Shown here: one piece after another, positions 1-6,897 of the stretch
How positions within the stretch are numbered: the first letter of the stretch is position 1
Layout of the letters: each line of letters starts with the position of its first letter
NCBI GenBank assembly: GCA_963663525.2
Contig: CAXXHC010000001.1
Coordinates: 3,100,001-3,164,000 of the forward strand
Reading direction: 5' to 3'
Source of the DNA: G963663525 sp963663525
GTDB taxonomy: Bacteria; Myxococcota_A; SURF-8; G963663525
DNA length: 64,000 bases
Notes under the pieces: generated by a model
Told to the model about the DNA's origin: nothing
Database searches by the model: none
The model's input: only the letters and a program-made list of their open reading frames with translations
Position numbers and translations under genes: made by a program

Positions 1-1470
1 GTGCTCGACATCATGCCCGATCCGGCAGTAATTCTCAACGTTCAGCGCCAGATCGTGGCCATCAATCGGCAGATGGTCAAAGAAATGGGGTTTTCCTCTC
101 GAGAAGAGGCGTTGGGGTGTCGCCCCGGCGAGCTTTTCGGATGTTACGAAGCCAGCCACGCCCCAAACGGTTGCGGAACGGGCACAGGATGTCGGTATTG
201 CGGCTTGCTTGGCACCGTACTCAAGGCGAATCAGCCCAACATGGAAACCGAGGGCGAATGCAGCATTCGTCTGGAATCCGGCAAAGCGATGGATTATTAC
301 GTACTTGCCGCTACGCGGGAAATCGATGATTTGTCGGTGGTGTTCGTCGGATTGCGGGATCTTTCGGCGGAAAAGCGCCGCAAAATGCTGGAACGCACCT
401 TTTTCCATGACATCCTCAATACGGCGGGTGGCATCAAGGGATTCATGGCGCTGCTTGGAGAAGACGAACTTCATGAGCCGGATCGAAATTACAAAGCAGC
501 CATCAAAGAGCTTTCCGGCGTTTTGGTCGAGGAAATCCATAGCTACCGTCAGTTGATCCAGGCCGAAGACGACACACTCGTACTCCATGAAACCACCATT
601 TCGAGTAGGAAACTTCTCAAAAACTTGCAGTTGCTGTACCAAAACCATGTCGTCGGAAAAGGGAAGACGATTCGCATTCTTCCTTTCGAAGATCGTCGCC
701 TGTTCACGGACCTTTCACTGCTGCGTCGTATCCTGGCCAACATGCTGAAAAATGCCCTGGAAGCGATAAAAGACGGCGAAGAGGTAACGCTCGACGTACG
801 CGATAGTCCGGATTTCGTCGAGTTTCGCGTGGCCAATCCTGGCGTCATACCGGAAAAGGTCCGGGCACAGGTTTTTCATCGGTCATTCAGCACGAAAGGC
901 GCGGATCGTGGTCTGGGCACTTATAGCATGAAGCTGCTTGGAGAACGCTATCTTGGCGGCGAAGTGTTTTTCGAAAGCACGCCGGAAACAGGTACTGTAT
1001 TCTGTTTTCGTCTCCAGGGGACCACGAAAAACGGATCCGATCACGAAACGCTGATCCCCGACACCTCGGAAACAACTCAACAGACGGAAAACCTTACTGG
1101 TCTTCGTGTCTTGCTGGCCGACGACGACCATTTCAGCCGTAAAATCTGCACGATTATGCTCAAGAAACTGGGTTGCGAGGTGGACGAGGTCGAAAACGGC
1201 CTACAAGCCCTAGAACGTTTGAAAACCGAATCCTTCGATTTCGTCCTTCTCGACGTGCATATGCCAATCATGGATGGTCTCCAAGCCGCACGTGCCATTC
1301 GGGAAAAACTCCAAGACCCAAACACCCCGATTTTGGCCATTACGGCTGGAACCCTCGAAGAGGATCGTATTTCCTGTCTCCAGGCCGGAATGAACGATTT
1401 CATCGACAAACCGGTAGATTCTGACGATCTTGGCCGTACCTTGCTCAAATGGCGAGGATGGATGGCATAG
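1..1470 (+). CDS. hybrid sensor histidine kinase / response regulator (PAS-HK-REC)
   Basis: Two-component hybrid kinase; GTG at base 1 may be an internal codon, so the N-terminus could continue upstream of the window. Residues 1-120 look like a PAS sensor with a Cys cluster (C48, C58, C64, C67 in a CGTG...C..C arrangement), suggesting metal or redox sensing (inference). The dimerisation helix carries the phosphoacceptor H136 (FFHDILN). The ATPase domain follows, with an N-box (NMLKNALEAI) and a G-box (GLGTYSMKLL). The C-terminal receiver has acidic residues D374-D376, phosphoacceptor D418 (LLDVHMP), T448 and K470. All key residues are present, so it should be catalytically competent. No predicted membrane segment is visible, so a cytoplasmic sensor is likely. 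No partner regulator is adjacent. Confidence 0.9.
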   Translation: MLDIMPDPAVILNVQRQIVAINRQMVKEMGFSSREEALGCRPGELFGCYEASHAPNGCGTGTGCRYCGLLGTVLKANQPNMETEGECSIRLESGKAMDYYVLAATREIDDLSVVFVGLRDLSAEKRRKMLERTFFHDILNTAGGIKGFMALLGEDELHEPDRNYKAAIKELSGVLVEEIHSYRQLIQAEDDTLVLHETTISSRKLLKNLQLLYQNHVVGKGKTIRILPFEDRRLFTDLSLLRRILANMLKNALEAIKDGEEVTLDVRDSPDFVEFRVANPGVIPEKVRAQVFHRSFSTKGADRGLGTYSMKLLGERYLGGEVFFESTPETGTVFCFRLQGTTKNGSDHETLIPDTSETTQQTENLTGLRVLLADDDHFSRKICTIMLKKLGCEVDEVENGLQALERLKTESFDFVLLDVHMPIMDGLQAARAIREKLQDPNTPILAITAGTLEEDRISCLQAGMNDFIDKPVDSDDLGRTLLKWRGWMA

Positions 1471-1603
1471 GCTTCACAGTGGAATGTTGAAATACTATTA
1501 CCGGAAAGCCGCTTAAGGACCACGGACGAGAAAATGGGCTAAAATCGAGGTTAAAGCTATGATATCTCAATGGAAAATGCCTATTTTAATTTTTTAACTG
1601 GAC

Positions 1604-1811
1604 GGGTTCAAATTGGAAACAACCAAGCAAACAATCGCCAGTATAAGCAAGCAAAACAGCGACTAGCGATTTCGCTGCTTTCCCTTTTCAGCTACGTCAT
1701 GAATTCCAGATTAACCAGTCCAGTCCTGGTATTTTGGCTGGCTAGTGGCTAGATCAGGATTGCGGTTACGATTGGTAATTCTCTTGATCAGTTTGTAAAC
1801 GGCAGCCGAAA
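1604..1811 (-). repeat. repeat R, copy 1 (dispersed ~200-bp non-coding repeat)
   Basis: This non-coding block recurs at 12100-12251, 14523-14682 and 19153-19172 plus 20865-21051, with a short piece at 8577-8612. In repeat orientation it begins near CGGCTGCCGTTTACA, contains an AGCCAG...CTGGCT inverted repeat, a GAATTCAT block and ends near TTGTTTGCTTGGTTGTTTCC. It keeps the internal segment GATCAAGAGAATTACCA that copies 2 and 3 lack. It abuts the left end of IS-A copy 1. No coding function is supported. The bases between the kinase gene and this repeat (1471-1603) show nothing recognisable. Confidence 0.8.
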
Positions 1812-1815
1812 AGCG

Positions 1816-2651
1816 GTGCTGTTCGTCAATGCCTTCTGGACAAAAGCGTCCGGTGGACCGTACATGCCGTCCGTCGGTCAAAATGGCTGAGCAATGATAT
1901 TTCTTTGCATCCGACGGTTCTGTAGTATGATACGACCATGAAATCAACTCCACAGAAAAAGCGCGTTTACGACCATCGGCTTCGCGAATACGTCCGAAAA
2001 ACTGGCGATGTGAGCTTGGCTAAAGATCTCGAGGTTCCCAGATCGACGATCAATGGCTGGTTGCATGGACCTGAACTGGAAGTCGTGAGCCATGAGATTT
2101 TCGACATGACCGATGATCCTTTGGTCCGTCAGCGGATTTTGAAGCTGGAACGACGTTTACGGATCGTAACGGCTGTGATGATCTTGCTCCAGACCCTCTG
2201 CCGGATTTCCAAGAACCGTTTGGACCAGCAGAGGTTGCCCGAGGGTGCGGATAAAAAGAAACTGCTCTCAGCCATTGAAAGAGGCTGCCGGGCCATACCC
2301 ATGAAGGCGGTTCTGTCCATCGTCGGCATCAGCCCTTCGCGGTATCACATCTGGTGTCGTGGGAAGGCGGCGGGTTGTTCGCTTGATGATCGTGCGTCAT
2401 GTCCCGCGATCCACCCCACCCAGTTGACGCCGGAAGAGGTTCGCCTGATGCACGAGATGGCAGTTTCCGACGACTATCGTCATGTGCCGACCAGTCGTCT
2501 TGGGATGCTTGCACAACGTCTGGGCAAGGTGTTTGCGTCTCCTTCGACGTGGTTGCGCTATGCACGTGAACGAGACTGGAGACGTCCGCGAACCCGAGTT
2601 CATCCATCCAAGCCTACCGAGGGTATTCGCGCGAACAAGCCGGACGGCATT
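1816..2651 (+). mobile_element. IS-A copy 1, 3'-truncated insertion sequence
   Basis: Left half of the element found complete at 6898-8576 and 36431-38111. The left terminal inverted repeat (GTGCTGTTCGTCAATGCCTT...) is intact. Identity to the complete copies stops abruptly after the transposase codons for KPDGI, at about 2651, and unrelated sequence follows, so the right half including the right terminal repeat is gone. Confidence 0.9.
1938..2651 (+). pseudogene. IS-A transposase, 5' fragment
   Basis: The first ~238 codons are nearly identical to the 437-residue transposases at 7021 and 36553. They include the N-terminal helix-turn-helix region (residues ~12-45) but stop just before the catalytic integrase core. 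Downstream of 2651 the frame runs on into unrelated sequence to a stop at 2747. All three catalytic acidic residues are missing, so the product cannot transpose on its own. Confidence 0.9.
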
Positions 2652-3290
2652 CTAGTTCGGCCATCTCAAAATCCGACAAATTTTTCTCCGAGAACGAATC
2701 ACCCCAAATACGGCCAAGTCATTGATATTGTTTGCTCAGTCCGATGAGCCGAGGCCATTCCATCATCCGACAATATCGGACGATCTGTCGGATAACCTCC
2801 GATGTTCATCATCGGACGACGCTCGGATAATGGGGTCGAGGCGCGGGAACCGCATTTATGGGCTGCAGACGGGTTTTTCGTCAGGCCGTCCGAAAAAACG
2901 CTGAAAACCACAAACGGACACGCCAGCAGAAAACCCGTCCGGGTGCGTCGCGTTCAGGTCAGCGAAACGGGATTGGAGACCTGAAACAAGAGGAACCTCA
3001 TGGACGACATTAGATGAGCCTGCCTTCGAAGCTTTTTTCAGTGGGGAAACAATCAAACTTCATTAATGAAATAAACAGGAAATCTCTTGTTTCTCTTGGG
3101 AAATCCATCCAACAGTCAACACACGTCTCAAGCTTGGGATCGCAACCGAATACTCCGAGGTGTAAACGGATGGGTGGCCATTTCACTTTTAAGGCTGCGG
3201 ACAGATTATTGATATTGTGTCCGTTACCCCTGCTGCTGTAGACAAGACATGGAATGATAGGAACAATCTATATCGATGTTTGGCGCGCTG
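2652..3290. other. 640-bp non-coding stretch with clustered TCGGA half-sites
   Basis: No convincing gene. Between 2672 and 2827 there are nine TCCGA/TCGGA pentamers in both orientations (starts 2672, 2687, 2740, 2766, 2776, 2788, 2798, 2812, 2823). A separate 10-bp inverted repeat (GACGGGTTTT ... AAAACCCGTC) lies near 2869-2940. The word ATTGATATTG occurs twice (around 2720 and 3210). These could be binding sites or decayed transposon ends; nothing decides between the two. Confidence 0.4.
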
Positions 3291-4460
3291 CTATTCGATA
3301 TCCGTCCCGATCCTCAGATGCTCCAGATAGTCAGAGTAACCGAAGGTCTGGTCTCGTTTTTTCCCTGTGATCTCCGACAGGATGCCGGTCTGCACCAACA
3401 GATTGATTGCTTTCATCGCGGTGGGTTTGGTGGTTTCCAGTCGCTCTACAACATTGGCCACCGTCAGGATCGGTTTGACGGGAAGGATTTCGAAAATGCG
3501 TATCGCCATGACGGTAGAGTCGGCTCGTGCTAGCAGTCGGCTCCGATCTGTAGTCACCAGTTCAAACAGATCGCGCGCTTTATCGGAAGCCTCCTCGGCA
3601 ATCACCGCAACGCCTTCAAGGAAATACGTTATCCAGGATTCCCAATCACCCTCGGTACGGATCAAGTTTAGTTGACGGTAATACTCCTCGCGATGACGCT
3701 TGAAAAAGAGGCTCAGATAAAGCAGCGGTTGAGAGAGCAAGCTCCAGTGCTCCAACAGCAGCGTGATCAGCAGACGACCAATTCGCCCGTTGCCGTCGAG
3801 GAAGGGATGGATCGTTTCGAACTGCGCGTGGATGAGACCGGCTCGGATAAGTGGCGGAAAGTCGTTATCGGAATGGATGTAGGTTTCGAGAGCGCCGAGC
3901 AAGTCGGGTAGCATATGAAAGGGCGGCGGCACGTAAACAGCGTTGCCGGGTCGGGTTCCGCCGATCCAGTTTTGGCTGCGTCGCACTTCGCCCGGCTGCT
4001 TGTCGCCACCGCGCACCCCATGCATCAGGCGTTTGTGAGTTTCCTTCAGCAGGCGCATGGAGAGCGGAAGACCGCGCTTGCGCCGCAACTCGCCCCGGGC
4101 GTATTTCAGGGCTTCAAGATAGTTGCAGACCTCCTCCACGTCCGCCTTGAGCTTCTCGCTGGCGCGATCCGTGGCCTCGAAGGTCAGCAGGTCGATGAGG
4201 CTGGCCTGGGTTCCCTCAATCTGCGAGGAGATGACCGCCTCTTTGCGCACGAAGCCGTAAATAAACCAGTCCAGCGACGGCACCATCTCTCCCGCCAATT
4301 CCAGGCGGGCCAGGTTGCGCTCAGCCCGACGTAGGAGTTCAAGGAGGGATTCGTCGAGCGCCAGCGGAGGATCGGCAGGCGGAAGGGCATGCGGAACGAA
4401 GGCCGCCACCGTCTCACCGGTGACACTGCTTTTCTCGTATCGTCCTGTGACCCGTTTCAT
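3291..4460 (-). CDS. Fic-domain AMP-transferase-like protein with N-terminal inhibitory motif
   Basis: 389 residues, the usual size for Fic proteins with an N-terminal Fic_N region. The catalytic loop HPFLDGNGRIGR is at residues 218-229 with H218 as the general base, so it should transfer a nucleotide (normally AMP) to target hydroxyls. An inhibitory-helix motif SSQIEG (residues 78-83) matches the S/TxxxE(G/N) glutamate switch, placed N-terminally as in class II Fic proteins, so activity is probably self-restrained. The C-terminal ~100 residues look like a winged-helix domain. AAGGAGG stands 5 bases before the ATG. It is a single gene; the neighbour at 4551 points the same way but ends 90 bp upstream. 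Substrate unknown. Confidence 0.9.
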   Translation of the reverse strand: MKRVTGRYEKSSVTGETVAAFVPHALPPADPPLALDESLLELLRRAERNLARLELAGEMVPSLDWFIYGFVRKEAVISSQIEGTQASLIDLLTFEATDRASEKLKADVEEVCNYLEALKYARGELRRKRGLPLSMRLLKETHKRLMHGVRGGDKQPGEVRRSQNWIGGTRPGNAVYVPPPFHMLPDLLGALETYIHSDNDFPPLIRAGLIHAQFETIHPFLDGNGRIGRLLITLLLEHWSLLSQPLLYLSLFFKRHREEYYRQLNLIRTEGDWESWITYFLEGVAVIAEEASDKARDLFELVTTDRSRLLARADSTVMAIRIFEILPVKPILTVANVVERLETTKPTAMKAINLLVQTGILSEITGKKRDQTFGYSDYLEHLRIGTDIE

Positions 4461-4499
4461 ATCGCCTCCTTAGTAAAGTATTCTTAACTAATTCGAGGT

Positions 4500-4523
4500 A
4501 AAAGTAAAGAATCTTTTACTTTT
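4500..4523 (-). promoter_or_regulatory. 9-bp inverted repeat upstream of the Fic gene
   Basis: Perfect arms AAAAGTAAA and TTTACTTTT separated by six bases, in the AT-rich gap between the AAA+ gene stop and the Fic start. It could be an operator for the Fic gene or a weak transcription end for the AAA+ gene; no clear U-tract follows, so operator is slightly favoured. Confidence 0.4.
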
Positions 4524-4550
4524 GCTCATCGAAAGTCAAAGCTCCTTTCC

Positions 4551-5846
4551 TTACCGAAGGGCGACGGAGCGTTGTTGCTGTTCATCGGACTGGTCGAGGG
4601 CGGCCTCGTCTCTCCGAGGCAAGCGGATCGGATTCCCGATTGTTGGCTGGTGATTCCGGTTCGTAGCCGTGATCTCTTCCAGCGCCTGCTGGAAGTGCCG
4701 TTTGGCAATCGAGATGTCTGCTGACGGCGACTCCATCCGACTGGCCTCCTTGACGCAGATCCGTGCCGCATTTTGGCAAAAGTGAGCGATGTCAGCTCCG
4801 GTAAATCCGGGAGTGTGGGAAGCTAGGTCCGTGGCGAGACAATCACGATCAAGTGTCGGATCGAGCACGAGAGGTTTCAAATAATGGCGAAAAATAGCGA
4901 TTCTTCCTCTTTCGTCGGGTGGTCCCATGTGAATGACCTGATCGAATCGGCCAGGTCGACGCAGGGCAGAATCAATGTCGTCGGGTCGATTGGTCGTGGC
5001 AATCACGAAAACCTTCCCTCGTTCTTCCAATCCATCCAGCAGCGCCAGCAGTTGCGTCACCATGTTTTTTTGATACTGGGCATCGGCAGAACCACGGGAT
5101 ACAGCCAAGCTGTCGATCTCATCGAAGAGAATAATCGAGGGCGAAAATTCCCTGGCCCGCTCGAAGATCGTTCTCAACGCTTCTTCCGTAGCTCCGACCC
5201 ATTTCGAAAGCAGTTCCGGTCCCGATACGGATTCGATGTGCGCGTCGCACTCTCCGGCCACAGCTCTGGCCAGCAGGGTTTTTCCCGTACCCGGAGGACC
5301 GGCGAGAATGACACCCCCGGCCTGGGGTTTGGCACCGATTCGCTGAAAAAGATCGGCGTATTTCAGCGGCAGTTCGATTCGATCTCTTACAGCATCCACC
5401 ACGTCATCTTGACCCACGATATCGGAGTACCTTGTGGGAGGAATGACTCTGGATGAAGAGTTTTCACTATTTTCGTTTCCGTCGGTCCTATAAGAGGCCG
5501 AACTCGTATTCTCGCCATCTCCTACCGGATCCGAACGGTCACGGAACGCTGATTGCAAGGTCTGGTACTGCTCCATCGCGGATCGGGTCACCTGACCGGA
5601 GCGGTTCTCCTCGTCTACCAGCTGCAGCGAAATCGAGATTTCCGTGTCTTCGTAGCCCACGGCTTGTTTAATTTTTCCCGAACGTCCGGGGATATCGGCT
5701 TCATCGACCTTTACCGACTGGCGGATGGCCATTTGACGATGGGGAACTGGAAAACGGAAACGTACATCGGCGATGTCCGGGGTACCATCCGATTTCACGG
5801 ATCCCAGCGTTACCACCTGAAATGTTTCATTTCGGATTTCAGGCAT
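4551..5846 (-). CDS. AAA+ ATPase fused to a phage-tail-like N-terminal domain
   Basis: 431 residues from an ATG preceded by GGGGGAG. Residues 1-100 resemble phage/contractile-tail structural proteins of the DUF6046 or baseplate type (segment with EADIPGRSGKIKQAVGYED). A low-complexity Ser/Asn/Asp linker follows (~100-135). Residues ~138-390 are a classical AAA+ module of the FtsH/Cdc48/26S type: Walker A GPPGTGKT, Walker B ILFDEIDS, sensor-1 ATTNRPDD and arginine-finger RRPGRFD. This enzyme class hydrolyses ATP to remodel or unfold proteins. Its original upstream neighbour was a tape-measure gene (stub at 6551-6897), showing that the N-terminus began as a tail gene. Whether the fusion is functional or a chance junction is unknown; the frame is intact and the ATPase residues complete. 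Confidence 0.8.
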   Translation of the reverse strand: MPEIRNETFQVVTLGSVKSDGTPDIADVRFRFPVPHRQMAIRQSVKVDEADIPGRSGKIKQAVGYEDTEISISLQLVDEENRSGQVTRSAMEQYQTLQSAFRDRSDPVGDGENTSSASYRTDGNENSENSSSRVIPPTRYSDIVGQDDVVDAVRDRIELPLKYADLFQRIGAKPQAGGVILAGPPGTGKTLLARAVAGECDAHIESVSGPELLSKWVGATEEALRTIFERAREFSPSIILFDEIDSLAVSRGSADAQYQKNMVTQLLALLDGLEERGKVFVIATTNRPDDIDSALRRPGRFDQVIHMGPPDERGRIAIFRHYLKPLVLDPTLDRDCLATDLASHTPGFTGADIAHFCQNAARICVKEASRMESPSADISIAKRHFQQALEEITATNRNHQPTIGNPIRLPRRDEAALDQSDEQQQRSVALR

Positions 5847-5872
5847 GACGCTCCCCCAACATGAATTTTCGA

Positions 5873-5901
5873 TTGACAACACAGCATATATGCTGTACCT
5901 T
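5873..5901 (+). promoter_or_regulatory. hicAB promoter with a 16-bp palindromic operator
   Basis: TTGACA (5873-5878), 17-bp spacer and TACCTT (5896-5901). The spacer is largely filled by the perfect palindrome ACAGCATATATGCTGT (5881-5896), an expected binding site for a dimeric HTH antitoxin, so HicB autorepression is likely. The predicted transcription start falls right at the hicA ATG (5908), so the message may be almost leaderless. Confidence 0.65.
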
Positions 5902-5907
5902 GAGCGT

Positions 5908-6102
5908 ATGAAAGTGAAGGACTTGGTCAAACGCCTGAACGAACTTGGATGGATGGAGAAACGTGTACGTGGTTCTCATCACCAGTTCAAGCATCCCGAT
6001 GGGAAACGAACCTTGACCGTTCCCATTCACGGCAAGGAAATCAACGAGGTCTTTGCCAAAGCGATCTTGAAACAGGCGGAAGACGCGTTGAAAGAGGACT
6101 GA
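5908..6102 (+). CDS. hicA: HicA-family mRNA interferase toxin
   Basis: 64 residues, typical for HicA. It carries the dsRBD-like fold signature and the catalytic histidine region GSHHQF, followed by the TVPIHGKEI segment usual in the family. HicA cleaves mRNA in translating cells and is neutralised by the HicB encoded next. Start chosen at ATG 5908 because family members begin with the KxxDLVKxL helix; a further upstream ATG would add residues from the promoter. Stop and hicB start are 3 bp apart. Confidence 0.92.
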   Translation: MKVKDLVKRLNELGWMEKRVRGSHHQFKHPDGKRTLTVPIHGKEINEVFAKAILKQAEDALKED

Positions 6103-6105
6103 ACC

Positions 6106-6546
6106 ATGATCCCCAAAGGATATTACGCCATTCTTTACAAACTTTCGGACGAAGAAATCGGTGTCAGATTCCCCGAGCATCCCAATGTCAATACCTATGG
6201 TTTCGGTTGGGAACATGCCGAGGAAATGGCGCGCGAGGCCTTGTCGTTGGCGCTTGAGGAAGATTACAAGCTGGGCTACAAACCTGTCGTCGCGAAAAAA
6301 CCGAAGGCAAAAAAGGGTGAGCGGGTAATTTTCGTCCCCATCGACATCGAGGTACGCGTTGCTTACATGCTGCGCGAGCTTCGTGAAAGCTCCGGGTTGA
6401 CTCAGAAGCAAGTGGCCGAACGTATGGGGGTGAAATACCAGACCTACCAGCGTATGGAGCGTCCCGGACGCTCGAATCTCAGTCTGTCCACCCTGGCGCG
6501 TGTCGCCCAAGCGCTCAACAAGGAAGTTGTCGTAGAGATGCAATAA
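6106..6546 (+). CDS. hicB: HicB-family antitoxin with C-terminal XRE helix-turn-helix
   Basis: 146 residues. The N-terminal half (residues 1-75) is the degenerate RNase H-like HicB fold that binds HicA; a Lys-rich linker (PKAKKGER) follows, and residues ~85-140 form an XRE-type HTH (LTQKQVAERMGVKYQTYQRM). The HTH class of HicB represses its own promoter, which fits the 16-bp palindrome at 5881-5896. The pair is complete and probably active. Confidence 0.92.
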   Translation: MIPKGYYAILYKLSDEEIGVRFPEHPNVNTYGFGWEHAEEMAREALSLALEEDYKLGYKPVVAKKPKAKKGERVIFVPIDIEVRVAYMLRELRESSGLTQKQVAERMGVKYQTYQRMERPGRSNLSLSTLARVAQALNKEVVVEMQ

Positions 6547-6550
6547 CCTC

Positions 6551-6897
6551 TCAGGCATGACCCACCCCCAATCGCAAGGCCAGTCGCCCGAAAATCTCTG
6601 TTAGCCGTTCTTCGAGATCGTCCATCGAGTCCGCCCCGGATACCGTGATTTGAAAGGCTCCACGCTGGAAGACGACGGATGCGCCTTCGGCGCGGGTCCC
6701 TGTATCGGGGGCTGGGGACGAACTCATTCTGGATGCAGAAAGCGATCCCGTGTCCATTGGGGCAATACGTGGAGGTTGCAATCGAATTCGAGACAAGGAT
6801 GTGGAAATCGCATCGATCGGTTCATCGGCTCCTTGTTCAATGCCTTTTGCAAACGTCGGTAGCAGCGATTTCCCCGATTGGGTCAGTTGGGACAGCG
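6551..6897 (-). pseudogene. phage tail tape-measure protein, C-terminal stub
   Basis: The minus-strand frame is open from the IS-A boundary (6898) to TGA at 6551. It shows the hallmark tape-measure C-terminus: a GKSLLPTFAKGIEQGADEP helix, a following SLSRIR, then a short terminal region. Everything N-terminal was removed at the insertion of IS-A copy 2. The stop overlaps what was originally the start of the downstream tail gene (now at 5846). Evidence is pattern-level similarity to siphovirus/myovirus tape-measure tails, not a database match. Confidence 0.7.

Larger units (their letters stand above)
5839..6561 (+). mobile_element. HicAB cassette bounded by an 11-bp direct repeat
   Basis: The 11-mer TCAGGCATGAC occurs at 5839-5849 and 6551-6561, exactly bounding the hicAB pair; similarity extends through a following CCCCCAA. 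On the minus strand the 11-mer is the junction of two tail genes, where the tape-measure ending (CAT GCC TGA) overlaps the next start (ATG CCT GAA). Duplication of the junction leaves the upstream gene its stop and the downstream gene its start. This is read as a cassette insertion of about 712 bp; no recombinase is encoded. Confidence 0.7.
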
